Position numbers and translations under genes: made by a program. Shown one piece after another: positions 8,838 to 17,465 of a stretch of 64,000 bases of DNA. The notes beneath the pieces are model-generated. The model was given only the letters and a program-made list of their open reading frames with translations, did not search any database and was not told where the DNA came from. How positions within the stretch are numbered: the first letter of the stretch is position 1; the number at the start of each line of letters is the position of its first letter. The DNA is taken from positions 1 through 64,000 of the forward strand of contig NZ_JACVBX010000019.1 of NCBI RefSeq assembly GCF_014852585.1, given 5' to 3'. The stretch is from Pseudomonas sp. PDM18. Lineage in GTDB: Bacteria; Pseudomonadota; Gammaproteobacteria; Pseudomonadales; Pseudomonadaceae.

Positions 8838-9428
8838 ATGAGGGCTCTGGCCTGTCTGGGCGATCAGACAACGTACGGAAACATCATTTCGGCAACAGCC
8901 ACTTGGTTCGAGGGCGATAAGGCGATTGCTCAATTGGGCGATAAGGCGTGGTGCGGGAAGTGCAATGGTGCCTTTCCCATTATTGGCACGGCCTATGAGT
9001 GGTCGGAAAAACAACCGTACGTCGCTACCGGTGACAAGGTGGCTTGTCGCTGCCCAGACCATGTGGTGTATGGCTCTACAACTCAATTCACCACTTCTCC
9101 TGCGGCTGCTTCAACGCGCTCTTCAGGCGAAATATCCGCGACAGATACTTTACTGAATACCGCCCTCGAACGCCCTACCTATAAGGGGCGTGTCCAGCTT
9201 CTTGATTTGGAAGGAGCTCCAATATCCGGGCTTGAATACAAATTCGTCGACGCCTCAGGGGGGCCAATTAGCCGTGGCGCAGTTGACGGTACCGGGCGGT
9301 CTCCCTATCACGAGCAGGATGCATCCGCGGTAATTGCTGCTTACGTCGGCGGGGATCGTGACGGATGGGAGGTTTTGGAGTTCTTTGAGCCATTTTCAGA
9401 TGATACTCAGCAGAGCGAGCAGTCATGA
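8838..9428 (+). CDS. PAAR-domain protein (type VI secretion spike tip / adaptor)
   Basis: 196 residues. Residues 1-85 have the layout of small PAAR proteins (RALACLGDQTTYGN at the start, repeated GDK turns), with possible metal ligands Cys39, Cys42, Cys70, Cys72 and His75. PAAR proteins cap the VgrG spike and carry effectors. Residues 115-185 form a second, probably beta-rich, module (VQLLDLEGAPISGLEYKF) that recurs in the next protein. The start has GGGAG at 8825-8829 upstream. It overlaps the next gene by 4 nt. Base composition is clearly poorer in GC than the hut genes, suggesting acquisition. No other T6SS structural gene lies in the window. Confidence 0.75.
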   Translation: MRALACLGDQTTYGNIISATATWFEGDKAIAQLGDKAWCGKCNGAFPIIGTAYEWSEKQPYVATGDKVACRCPDHVVYGSTTQFTTSPAAASTRSSGEISATDTLLNTALERPTYKGRVQLLDLEGAPISGLEYKFVDASGGPISRGAVDGTGRSPYHEQDASAVIAAYVGGDRDGWEVLEFFEPFSDDTQQSEQS

Positions 9429-10444
9429 GTAAATTCGAGATATTTAGCGTTCACTTGGTCGATAAACTGAATGCACCAATAACTGGTCTTAAGTGCAAGA
9501 TTATCTGCGAAGGCTCGGTATTTGATGGCTCAAGCAATGATCTTGGACAGATGGGACCAATTCTTCTTTACGAAAACTCGTTATCCCCGCAACAGCTGTC
9601 TGATATCAGGAAAGGACTTCGCCAGAAATTACCGGAGGCTGCGGTTTCGAATGTTGGCGTTAAGCTATCGATATACATTGTGACTGATACCGGAGCCGAG
9701 AAGCTTCTCCACGAGGAGGCTGTTCAGTGGGGAAGAAAAATAATAGTCGCCAGAAGCAACTGGGTGAAGGTGAGGATGCCCTTGATTCGGACGGATACCG
9801 AGGGTAAGCAAGAAGAGAGTTATAGGAAGGAAATGTGTGGTTTTGCTGAAGTTGAGTACGAGATTGGCAAGAATACTGGAAATTTTGCGACGACGAAAAT
9901 AACCTTGTGCGATCTGCCTAAGAAAATAGTTGACACGGCTTTGAGGCATAGAGAGTCGACGGAATGGTCCTATTGGGTGGCGAAACACCCACTGCCACAT
10001 CCAGTCCTTGGTAATCCGCCAGTTATTGGACCGAAAACGAATAAGTGCAGCCTTTTTGTCTATGATGTTCTCACTGAGGTTGGGCTGTCAGTCCCGCTGG
10101 TTGAGCGAGGCAGGAGCACATATATACCGTTTTATCAGAAGCTCTATCCACCATTGGCCGATACTTGGGCAGATCAGAGTCGGCTCTCTAAAAATTGGAT
10201 TGCTGCTACAAGCCCGTTGCCAGGGGATGTTGGGGCTTATGTTGAAAGTTATATCGATGCGACGGGGCATGTTGGCTTTGTTGTGGCGCCAGGTGTAACA
10301 GTATCAGCGGCTGAGGATAAAATTCGCGTAAATGATGTTGGTTTTAGAGTGGCCAAAATGTCGGAAGAGCAGAGAGAATATAACTCAGCGCTGGGAGGGC
10401 GCGGAGAGCATGATTTTTTCATTTTTAGAAGGCTGAGGGCGTGA
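9425..10444 (+). CDS. putative T6SS effector with C-terminal NlpC/P60-like cysteine amidase domain
   Basis: 339 residues, no signal peptide. Residues 5-120 begin with VHLVDKLNAPITGLKCKI, closely matching the second module of the PAAR protein. The C-terminal domain has NKCSLFVYDVL (Cys208) and, after PLPGDVG, DATGHVGFV (His282), the Cys/His arrangement of NlpC/P60 or CHAP-type peptidoglycan amidases used as T6SS toxins. It is sandwiched with 4-nt overlaps between the PAAR gene and a membrane-anchored protein gene, the usual adaptor-effector-immunity layout. The peptidoglycan target is inferred from fold and motif only. A protease or lipid acyltransferase with the same fold is the alternative. 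Confidence 0.68.
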   Translation: MSKFEIFSVHLVDKLNAPITGLKCKIICEGSVFDGSSNDLGQMGPILLYENSLSPQQLSDIRKGLRQKLPEAAVSNVGVKLSIYIVTDTGAEKLLHEEAVQWGRKIIVARSNWVKVRMPLIRTDTEGKQEESYRKEMCGFAEVEYEIGKNTGNFATTKITLCDLPKKIVDTALRHRESTEWSYWVAKHPLPHPVLGNPPVIGPKTNKCSLFVYDVLTEVGLSVPLVERGRSTYIPFYQKLYPPLADTWADQSRLSKNWIAATSPLPGDVGAYVESYIDATGHVGFVVAPGVTVSAAEDKIRVNDVGFRVAKMSEEQREYNSALGGRGEHDFFIFRRLRA

Positions 10445-11052
10445 GAATATTTCTTAAGTTGTTTTTGTGTTTTTGTATTTTAGGTGCTGTTGCAATTTTA
10501 TGCGTGGGTCTTTGGGGGGCTAATTCTAGATGCGATAAAGTTGAGGTGGGTAGTCCCCTGTACGGAATGGTAGTTGAAAGGTATAGGGGGGATTATCTGG
10601 CGTTGCGTAATGAAGGGCGTTCGGATATTGTGTTTCTTTCGGATCTATTTATTTATATGTATGAGCATCCGTGTGAGAATTATAATTCCGCTGTTCGTTT
10701 TATATTTGATCCGAAAATGGACGAAGGTCAAAAGTTGCTGGTTATTTTGAGTATGCAGCTTTTGCCGGCGGCAAGCTATTTTGATTTTTCCGAGGAGGCA
10801 TTGCGTGCCTATAAGAAAGGGCAGTTGTCAGTGCGCGCACTGGATTCTGTGTTCTTTCCAAGTGTCACGTACAGTTCAAGGCATCAATGGTATTTCTGGT
10901 ATCCACGGTGGAGAGAGCTAAATAAACGTGCTGCAAGCGCGGTGGGGGATCGTCACTTTGCCAGTGACGTTGATAGAAAATTGAGTGGCGAAACATGGTG
11001 GGATTGGATGGATGAACGCGCGGATCGAGGTTTTGCGCCCCAGCGAAGATAG
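10441..11052 (+). CDS. candidate immunity protein, membrane-anchored
   Basis: 203 residues starting at GTG 10441, which overlaps the effector stop (GTGA). Residues 1-27 form one hydrophobic segment (IFLKLFLCFCILGAVAILCVGLW) acting as signal anchor or signal peptide, so the rest should be periplasmic, where a cell-wall amidase would need to be blocked. I recognise no domain. The DNA is the most AT-rich of any gene here, typical of recently exchanged toxin-immunity genes. The immunity role is inferred purely from position, overlap and predicted location. No clear terminator follows before the convergent dguR. Confidence 0.55.
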   Translation: MRIFLKLFLCFCILGAVAILCVGLWGANSRCDKVEVGSPLYGMVVERYRGDYLALRNEGRSDIVFLSDLFIYMYEHPCENYNSAVRFIFDPKMDEGQKLLVILSMQLLPAASYFDFSEEALRAYKKGQLSVRALDSVFFPSVTYSSRHQWYFWYPRWRELNKRAASAVGDRHFASDVDRKLSGETWWDWMDERADRGFAPQRR

Positions 11053-11146
11053 ATCGTTACTCCTTAAAGTCTATTTTGATTAATTCCTGTCCCTCGGTAA
11101 GGTAACCATCTAATACCGTGTCAAGGATGTAATGTCGGTAATATTT

Positions 11147-12070
11147 TCAGCAACTTGCTAATTCAAATCGATGCCGTGCCAATTGCCCCTCGGCATGCCG
11201 CACCAGCATCTCCAGCAGCAACGCCTGGGTATGCGGTGGCGTTTCGTCGGCGCGGGTCAGGGCGTAGAGCGTGACCTTGAACGTGGGTGAGAGCGTGCGC
11301 TGCACCGTCAGGTGTTCGTCCGCGCCCAGCGCGGTGAAAGGGTCGACCAGCGCCAGTCCGGTGCCGGCTTCCACCAGCGTGCGCGCCAGGGCATAGGTCT
11401 GCACCGCGATGCGCACGCGCGGCGGCGGTTCGACGTTGGCCAGGTGGCCTTCCAGGCGGGCGGACAGCGGGTCGGAGGTGGACAGACCGATCATCGGTTC
11501 GCCGGCCAGTTCGTCCAGCGTCAGGGGCTGGCCCAAACGATCTTCCGGCCAGTGGCCGCGCGGCGCCAGGGCGACCAGCGGGCCGCTGGCGATGGGCTGC
11601 GAGCGCAGGCCGGGGTGGTCGGTCTGCTGCAGGGTGAGGGCGAGGTCGAGTTCGCGCATCAGCAGGTTCTGCACCAGCTCGCGGGAGTGCTGGGTGGCCA
11701 GTTCGCAGCTGCTCTGCGGGTAGCGGTCGGTCCATTCGCGAATCACTGGCGGCAGTAGTGACAGCGCCATGGCCGGCGTGGCGCCCACGCGCAGACGGTT
11801 CTCCGGCTGGCCGCGCAGGCTCTGCGCCAGGCGCCGCACGCCCTGCAGGCTTTCGCTGACCTTGGCCACTTCGCGCTCCAGTTCCAGTGCCTCGGGCGTC
11901 GCCTGCAACTTGCCGCGTACGCGCAGAAATAGCGGGAAGCCCAGTTGCTGCTCGGCATGCTGCAGCACCTTGGTGACCGCCGGCTGCGAGACGTGCAGCA
12001 GTTGCGCGGCGCCGCTGACCGAGCCGGTCTCGCGGATGGCCTGGAACACTTCGATATGGCGCAGGCGCAT
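11147..12070 (-). CDS. dguR: LysR-family regulator of D-glutamate utilisation
   Basis: 307 residues. N-terminal winged HTH (MRLRHIEVFQAIRETGSVSG, then AAQLLHVSQPAVTKVLQHAE) and a LysR substrate-binding domain. The start is ATG at 12070; the longer open frame extending to 13489 runs antisense through dguA and is rejected. It is divergent from the dguA-B-C genes with a 114-bp (from the ATG 12185 candidate) to 132-bp control region containing a dyad. In P. aeruginosa, DguR activates dguABC in response to D-glutamate. Identification rests on the matching gene set and order. Confidence 0.85.
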   Translation of the reverse strand: MRLRHIEVFQAIRETGSVSGAAQLLHVSQPAVTKVLQHAEQQLGFPLFLRVRGKLQATPEALELEREVAKVSESLQGVRRLAQSLRGQPENRLRVGATPAMALSLLPPVIREWTDRYPQSSCELATQHSRELVQNLLMRELDLALTLQQTDHPGLRSQPIASGPLVALAPRGHWPEDRLGQPLTLDELAGEPMIGLSTSDPLSARLEGHLANVEPPPRVRIAVQTYALARTLVEAGTGLALVDPFTALGADEHLTVQRTLSPTFKVTLYALTRADETPPHTQALLLEMLVRHAEGQLARHRFELASC

Positions 12071-12090
12071 GGGCGTCTCCCGTCGTGTGG

Positions 12091-12118
12091 ATAACCTGCG
12101 CGTATAACGCAAGGTTAT
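12091..12118. promoter_or_regulatory. dyad in the dguR-dguA divergent region, candidate DguR site
   Basis: ATAACCT (12091-12097) and AGGTTAT (12112-12118) form a 7-bp inverted repeat, with GCG/CGC partly extending the arms around CGTATAA. The site lies between the two divergent starts, as expected for a LysR-type operator. Confidence 0.5.
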
Positions 12119-12202
12119 GGGTTGCCCATGTTTATTCATTGTTCGCCGCCTGTCACCCGGGCCTAAGGTCGGGGCCAGGAATGGATGGGCAGTGAGACAG
12201 CA

Positions 12203-13459
12203 ATGGCACAGCGGGTATGCATCATCGGCGCGGGCGTGGTCGGGCTGGCCACGGCGCAGGCGCTGGTCCTCGAAGGCTTCGACGTCACCGTGCTGGAGGC
12301 GCGGGATCGGGCCGGGCTGGAAACCAGCTTCGCCAATGGCGGCCAGTTGTCCTACCGCTATGTCGCGCCGCTGGCCGATGCCGGTGTGCCGCAGCAGGCG
12401 CTGGGCTGGCTGCTGCGCGGGGATTCGCCGCTGCGCCTGCGCCCGCGCCTGGACCCGGCGCAATGGCGCTGGCTGCTGGAGTTCACCGCCGCCTGCCGGC
12501 GCTCGGTGAACCAGACCAACGCGAAACACCTGCTGCGCCTCGCGCTGTTCAGCCAGGCTACGCTGGCGCAGTGGCGCGAAGACGGGCTGGACGGTTTCGA
12601 CTGGCGGCGCAACGGCAAGCTGGTGGCCTTCCGTGATGAAGGCAGCTTCCGCAGCGCGCGGCAGAACCTGTCCGATCCCTCCGAGCAGTTTGTGCTCTCG
12701 GCGCAGCAGTGCCGCGAGCTGGACCCGGCGCTGGAGCGCGCGCCCTTCGTGGGCGGCATTCATACGCCGGATGAGGAGGTCGCCGACTGCTTCCTGTTCT
12801 GCCAGCGGTTGGCCGAGCGTCTCCAGGCATCCGGTCACTGCCGGATTCTCTATGGTCACCTGGCGTCCCGGCTGATCCAGCGCAATGGCGCCGTGGTCGG
12901 AGTGGAGGCGGGCGGGGCGGCTGGTGTGGAAAGCTTCGAGGCGGATCACGTGGTGCTCGCCGCCGGCTACCGCAGCGCTGCGTTGCTGCCGGGCGGGCCG
13001 CGCCTGCCGCTCTATCCGCTCAAGGGCTACAGCCTGACCGCGCCGATTCGCGTGGGTGACCACGCGCCGGACGTGAGCCTGACCGACTACGACCGCAAGG
13101 TGGTCTACGCACGCATCGGCGACCGTCTGCGCATTGCCGCCATGGTCGACATCGTCGGCTTCGACCCGCGCCTGGAGCCCAAGCGCCTGGCTCTGATTCG
13201 CCAGCAGGCGGCGGACACCTTGCCCGAAGCCTGCGACTACGGCGCCGCCATCGAATGGGCCGGCATGCGCCCGGCCACGCCCACGGGCGTGCCGCTGGTG
13301 GGCGCCTGCGGGCCGCGCGGGCTCTGGTTGAATCTCGGCCACGGCGCTCTCGGTTTTACCCTGGCCTGCGGCAGCGCACAGCTGATCGCCGCGCAGATCA
13401 GCGGGCGCAAACCCGGTATCGACACCAGCGGCCTGACGCCAGAGCGACTGGCGGGCTGA
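12203..13459 (+). CDS. dguA: FAD-dependent D-amino acid dehydrogenase (DadA-like)
   Basis: 418 residues of the DAO/DadA oxidoreductase family. The FAD dinucleotide-binding motif IIGAGVVGLATAQ is at residues 7-19, and the C-terminal WAGMRPATPTGVPLVG followed by NLGHGALGFTLACG completes the FAD fold. It would oxidise D-glutamate to 2-oxoglutarate via an imino acid, passing electrons to the membrane chain. An in-frame ATG at 12185 adds six residues; 12203 is preferred because it gives the standard MAQRVCIIG start. The RidA-type deaminase gene dguB follows after 24 nt. Confidence 0.87.
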   Translation: MAQRVCIIGAGVVGLATAQALVLEGFDVTVLEARDRAGLETSFANGGQLSYRYVAPLADAGVPQQALGWLLRGDSPLRLRPRLDPAQWRWLLEFTAACRRSVNQTNAKHLLRLALFSQATLAQWREDGLDGFDWRRNGKLVAFRDEGSFRSARQNLSDPSEQFVLSAQQCRELDPALERAPFVGGIHTPDEEVADCFLFCQRLAERLQASGHCRILYGHLASRLIQRNGAVVGVEAGGAAGVESFEADHVVLAAGYRSAALLPGGPRLPLYPLKGYSLTAPIRVGDHAPDVSLTDYDRKVVYARIGDRLRIAAMVDIVGFDPRLEPKRLALIRQQAADTLPEACDYGAAIEWAGMRPATPTGVPLVGACGPRGLWLNLGHGALGFTLACGSAQLIAAQISGRKPGIDTSGLTPERLAG

Positions 13460-13483
13460 TTCCATCGGATAGGGAGACACATC

Positions 13484-13834
13484 ATGCAACTCACACGCAT
13501 CGCCACCAACGACCGCCTTTCCGGCGCTATGGTCTTCGGCTCGCTGGTTTTCCTTTCCGGACAGGTGCCCGGTCAGGCCAGCGATATCCAGGGCCAGACC
13601 CGCGAAGTGTTGGCGAAGATCGACGCACTGCTGGCCGAAGCCGGTACCGACAAGGCGAACATCCTCAGCGCGACCATCTACCTGAAGGACATCGCCGCGG
13701 ACTTCGAGGCCATGAACGGCGTCTGGTCCGCCTGGCTGCCAGAAGGTTGCGCGCCGACCCGCACCACGGTGCAGGCGTTGCTGGCGCGGCCGTCGGTGCT
13801 GGTGGAAATCACCGTGATCGCCGCGCGCCCTTGA
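13484..13834 (+). CDS. dguB: RidA-family enamine/imine deaminase
   Basis: 116 residues, RidA/YjgF/UK114 family. RidA proteins hydrolyse reactive 2-imino or enamine intermediates to 2-keto acids plus ammonia; here the likely substrate is the imine made by DguA. FGSLVFLSGQVPG and the C-terminal LLARPSVLVEITVIA with the conserved arginine match the family. Position between the dehydrogenase and a binding protein gene matches dguB of P. aeruginosa. GGGAG (13471-13475) precedes ATG 13484. Confidence 0.88.
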   Translation: MQLTRIATNDRLSGAMVFGSLVFLSGQVPGQASDIQGQTREVLAKIDALLAEAGTDKANILSATIYLKDIAADFEAMNGVWSAWLPEGCAPTRTTVQALLARPSVLVEITVIAARP

Positions 13835-13873
13835 ACCTCAACCCGACTGACAACAACAAGAGGGACCGAACCC

Positions 13874-14773
13874 ATGAAACGACTCGCACTGGGAATGCTG
13901 GCGGCGTCCAGCCTGGTCTGCGCGCTGGCGCAGGCGAATGAAGCGCTGGACGGCACGCTGAAGAAAGTCGCCGATCGAGGCGCGATAACCCTGGGTTATC
14001 GCGACGCCTCGGTGCCGTTCTCCTACCTGGGCGACAACAGCGGGCAGCCCATGGGCTACTCGGTGGACCTGGCCGGCAAGGTGGTTGAGCGCATCAAGCA
14101 GAAGCTCGACAAGCCGGACCTGAAGGTGAAGTACAACCTGGTGACCTCGCAGACGCGCATCCCGCTGGTGCAGAACGGCACGGTCGACCTGGAGTGCGGC
14201 TCTACCGGCGTCACCGTCGAGCGCCTGAAGCAGGTCGCCTTCTCCTACGGCTTCATCTATGTGAAGGGCCAGTTGCTGACCGCCAAGGACAGCGGCATCC
14301 AGGGTTTCGACGATCTCAAGGGCAAGAACGTGGTGACCACTGCCGGGACCACCAACGAGCGCTACCTCAAGGCCTACAACGCCGAGCACAAGCTGGGCAT
14401 GAACGTGGTCAGCGCCAAGGACCACGGCGAAGCCTTCCTCATGCTGCAGTCCGGCCGCGCGGTGGCCTTCTACATGGATGACGCGCTGCTCTACGGCGAG
14501 AAGGCCAAGGCCCGCGACCCGCACCACTGGGTGGTGGTGGGCGAGCCGCAGTCGCGGGAAATCTACGCCTGCATGGTGCGCAAGGACGACCCGCAGTTTC
14601 TCGCCCTCGTCAACCAGACCCTGGCCGACCTGTATTCTTCCGGCGAGATCAAGGGCATCTACCAGCGCTGGTTCGAGCAGCCGATCCCGCCGAAGAACCT
14701 CAACCTGGAATTCCCCATGACCGCCGAGCTGCAGGCGATCATCGCTAAGCCCACCAGCGAACCGGTGCAGTAG
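13874..14773 (+). CDS. dguC: periplasmic amino acid binding protein
   Basis: 299 residues, SBP_bac_3 family. Sec signal peptide with likely cleavage after ALA or AQA near residues 20-22, then DGTLKKVADRGAITLGYRDASVPFSYLG, the typical start of glutamate/aspartate-type binding proteins. Its place after dguB suggests binding of D-glutamate or D-glutamine, for uptake or periplasmic sensing. There is no permease or ATPase gene beside it, so it would have to share an ABC translocator. It converges on the Nudix gene with 5 bp between stops. Confidence 0.87.
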   Translation: MKRLALGMLAASSLVCALAQANEALDGTLKKVADRGAITLGYRDASVPFSYLGDNSGQPMGYSVDLAGKVVERIKQKLDKPDLKVKYNLVTSQTRIPLVQNGTVDLECGSTGVTVERLKQVAFSYGFIYVKGQLLTAKDSGIQGFDDLKGKNVVTTAGTTNERYLKAYNAEHKLGMNVVSAKDHGEAFLMLQSGRAVAFYMDDALLYGEKAKARDPHHWVVVGEPQSREIYACMVRKDDPQFLALVNQTLADLYSSGEIKGIYQRWFEQPIPPKNLNLEFPMTAELQAIIAKPTSEPVQ

Positions 14774-14778
14774 CGCCG

Positions 14779-15255
14779 CTAGCGTTGCAGGCCGAGGTGG
14801 CGGATCACCGGTTGCGCCTCGGCCAGGCGCTCCCAGACGTCGTCGAGCAATTCGGCGGGGTAGTAGGAGGGCAGGCGTGGCAATTCCGCGCGCGGGACCC
14901 AGGCGACCTCGCGGATATCGAACTCGTCGCCACCCAGGCCGCGCAGGTTGTCCAGGCTGACCCGGCCATCCCAGGCATCCACGCGGTAGAACAGTTCCAT
15001 GTGGAAGCGCCCGGCCACCGGCTCGGCGAACTCGCGCACATAGACCAGCGGGCCGACCTCCACCGCCAGCCCGGTTTCCTCCCGGCACTCGCGACGTACC
15101 GTGTCGCGGGTGGATTGGTCCTTGTCCGACTCGAAGCCGCCGCCCGGCGGAATCCAGTAGATATCCCCGGCCTCCTCGTGGCGCACCAGCAGGATTTCGT
15201 CGTTGCGGACCAGAAGGCCTGCGGCGCGGATGCGGTGTTGCAGCGGAGACGTCAT
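14779..15255 (-). CDS. Nudix hydrolase
   Basis: 158 residues. Start ATG 15255 overlaps the stop of the upstream lipoprotein gene (ATGA), which decides it over a longer frame to 15303. The Nudix box is recognisable (GGGFESDKDQ followed by RRECREETGL) with the catalytic REx2EExG core intact, but it has one extra residue in the first loop and Gln in place of the first Glu. It hydrolyses a nucleoside diphosphate linked to some moiety; the substrate is unknown. It resembles MutT-like housekeeping Nudix enzymes more than RppH. Confidence 0.82.
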   Translation of the reverse strand: MTSPLQHRIRAAGLLVRNDEILLVRHEEAGDIYWIPPGGGFESDKDQSTRDTVRRECREETGLAVEVGPLVYVREFAEPVAGRFHMELFYRVDAWDGRVSLDNLRGLGGDEFDIREVAWVPRAELPRLPSYYPAELLDDVWERLAEAQPVIRHLGLQR

Positions 15256-15680
15256 TGCCAGTCGAGCCTCGCCAGTTTCCACTCGGAGCCTTCGCGCCAC
15301 CATTCCAGCTTCACGGAATAGTGCCCGGCACTGTCGGGGATCAGGTTCTCGGCGCCGGTGAGGGCGACCTGCGCGTCGGTCTGGCCGCGGTTGGTATAAG
15401 TCGGATCGATCCGGCTCTCGCTGCTGAGCAGGATCACCTTGACCTGCTGGTGGCGCAGGAGCATCAGCGTCATGGTGCGCTTGGCCCAGTCGCGGTCGAA
15501 CTCGCCGTTGGCGCGGAAATCGCCGGCCAGCTGATCGATCACGGCCCCGCTATTCTTGGCTTCGAGGTTGTCCTGCAATTGTTTGACGGCGGCGTCCAGT
15601 TGCGCACGTGGATCGTCCCGGCCACAGCCGGTCAAGGTGAGCAGCAGCAGGAACAGAGAAAGAAACAACTTCCGTGGCAT
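15252..15680 (-). CDS. small lipoprotein, NTF2-like
   Basis: 142 residues. Type II signal peptide with lipobox LTGC, cysteine at residue 19. After the cysteine come a heptad-like helix (DAAVKQLQDNLEAKNSGAVIDQL) and an alpha-beta region ending in SVKLEWWREGSEWKLARLDWQ, the pattern of NTF2-like/SnoaL domains. Function unknown. Translationally coupled to the Nudix gene and divergent from pip. Confidence 0.75.
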   Translation of the reverse strand: MPRKLFLSLFLLLLTLTGCGRDDPRAQLDAAVKQLQDNLEAKNSGAVIDQLAGDFRANGEFDRDWAKRTMTLMLLRHQQVKVILLSSESRIDPTYTNRGQTDAQVALTGAENLIPDSAGHYSVKLEWWREGSEWKLARLDWQ

Positions 15681-15858
15681 GGCTCACTAACTCCCTTATG
15701 GGTTTTTCGCTGGCCCGAGTATCATGCCCGACACCGTGGGGGCCGAAGACTTTCGATGGAAGTCGCGCCGCGGCAACGCGACTTTCTATTGGGTGGCGAC
15801 AGGCCCTAGGATGGTTACTGGTCCGGAGCGACCGTACGCACTGATCCAGGAGCGAGCC

Positions 15859-16830
15859 ATGCAAACTTTGTATCCGGAAATCAAGCCTTACGCGCGCCAT
15901 GAACTGGCCGTCGAGGAGCCGCACGTTCTCTATATAGACGAGAGCGGTACGCCCGACGGATTGCCGGTTCTGTTCATCCATGGCGGCCCAGGCTCCGGTT
16001 GCGATGCCATGTCGCGGCGCTTCTTCGATCCGAATATCTACCGCATCGTCACCTTCGACCAGCGCGGCTGCGGCCGCTCCACGCCCTACGCGAGCCTGGA
16101 GAACAACACCACCTGGCACCTGGTTAAGGATATCGAGCGCATCCGCGAGCACCTGGGCATCGACAAGTGGGTGCTGTTCGGCGGCTCCTGGGGTTCGACG
16201 CTGTCGCTGGCCTATGCCCAGACCCACCCCGAACGCGTGCTGGCGCTGATCGTGCGTGGCATTTTCCTCTGCCGCCCGCAGGAAATCCGCTGGTTCTACC
16301 AGGAAGGCGCGAGCCGCCTGTTCCCCGATTACTGGGAGGATTACCTGGCACCGATTCCCGCCGACGAGCACGACGACCTGCTGCACGCCTTCCACCGCCG
16401 CCTGACCGGCCCGGACCAGATCGCCCAGATGCACGCTGCCCGCGCCTGGTCCACCTGGGAAGGCCGCACCGCCACGCTGCGACCGAACCCGGCGGTGGTC
16501 GAGCGCTTCGCAGACCCGCACCGTTCGCTGTCCATCGCCCGCATCGAGAACCACTACTTCGTCAACGACGGCTTCCTCGAACCCGACCAGTTGCTGCGCG
16601 ACATGCACAAGATTGCCCACCTGCCGGGCGTGATCGTCCATGGCCGCTACGACGTGGTCTGCCCGCTGGACAACGCCTGGGCGCTGCACAAGGCCTGGCC
16701 CAACAGCGAGCTGCAGATCGTCCGCGACGCCGGTCACGTGGCCGGCGAGCCGGGCATCACCGATGCACTGGTGCGCGCCACCAACGAGATCGGCCGGCGC
16801 CTGCTGAACCTGCCGCCGGAGGCTGAATGA
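15859..16830 (+). CDS. pip: proline iminopeptidase (prolyl aminopeptidase)
   Basis: 323-residue alpha/beta hydrolase, peptidase family S33, removing N-terminal proline from peptides in the cytosol. HGGPGSG at 41-47 forms the oxyanion region, the nucleophile is Ser110 in GGSWGS, and the acid and base are in [13 protein letters not shown] and AGHVAGEPG. Start ATG 15859 has AGGAG at 15849-15853. An upstream in-frame ATG at 15724 would add 45 non-family residues and is rejected. It overlaps dtd by 4 nt. Confidence 0.95.
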   Translation: MQTLYPEIKPYARHELAVEEPHVLYIDESGTPDGLPVLFIHGGPGSGCDAMSRRFFDPNIYRIVTFDQRGCGRSTPYASLENNTTWHLVKDIERIREHLGIDKWVLFGGSWGSTLSLAYAQTHPERVLALIVRGIFLCRPQEIRWFYQEGASRLFPDYWEDYLAPIPADEHDDLLHAFHRRLTGPDQIAQMHAARAWSTWEGRTATLRPNPAVVERFADPHRSLSIARIENHYFVNDGFLEPDQLLRDMHKIAHLPGVIVHGRYDVVCPLDNAWALHKAWPNSELQIVRDAGHVAGEPGITDALVRATNEIGRRLLNLPPEAE

Positions 16831-17264
16831 AGGGACTGATCCAGCGAGTGCGTGGCGCCCGCGTCGAGGTCGACGGCGAAATTGTCGGTGCCATCGACCA
16901 TGGACTGCTGGCCCTGGTGGGGGTCGAACCCCAGGATGATGAAGAGTCAGTGAACCGTTTGTTGCACAAGCTGCTTAACTATCGAGTGTTTGGCGACGAT
17001 GAAGGTAAAATGAACCTTTCATTGAGCGATGTCGGCGGCGGCCTGCTGCTGGTCTCGCAGTTCACCCTGGCCGCGGATACCCGAAAGGGGCTGCGGCCGA
17101 GCTTTTCCAGCGCGGCGCCACCTGAAAAGGGCGCCGCGTTGTTCGATCTGCTCGTGGAACAGGCGCGAGAGCGTCATCCGCTGGTCGCCACTGGCCGTTT
17201 TGGCGCCAACATGCAGGTCCACCTGGTCAATGACGGTCCGGTGACCTTTCTACTGGAGGCTTGA
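16827..17264 (+). CDS. dtd: D-aminoacyl-tRNA deacylase
   Basis: 145 residues, the full family length. The catalytic SQFTL motif ([16 protein letters not shown]) and the C-terminal Gly-cisPro motif NDGPVTF are both present. It removes D-amino acids and glycine mischarged on tRNA. Start ATG overlaps the pip stop. A D-amino acid editing enzyme close to the D-glutamate catabolic locus is suggestive, but the pip-dtd pair is a common Pseudomonas arrangement. Confidence 0.96.
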   Translation: MKGLIQRVRGARVEVDGEIVGAIDHGLLALVGVEPQDDEESVNRLLHKLLNYRVFGDDEGKMNLSLSDVGGGLLLVSQFTLAADTRKGLRPSFSSAAPPEKGAALFDLLVEQARERHPLVATGRFGANMQVHLVNDGPVTFLLEA

Positions 17265-17465
17265 ACGCGCGGCAGCTTGTCATATCGCCGTGGGATGATG
17301 GTTAGGGCTTATGCACTTAGAACAATGCGCCTCCGGGAGCCCGAAGTACCCGTGGAAAAAATCGGGGAATCATTCAGGCTCACCGGGGTCGGAACTCAAT
17401 CGCCAGCAGATTGGCATCGCCTTTGCTGGCTTTAATCGTTTTGTGTTCACGGACGAGGGGGACTC

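Noticed and set aside
9665-10000. Minus-strand open frame opposite the effector gene
   Set aside because: No Shine-Dalgarno or family support; it only mirrors the effector gene.
12071-13489. N-terminal extension of dguR running back to 13489
   Set aside because: It reads antisense to dguA; the LysR family start is at 12070.
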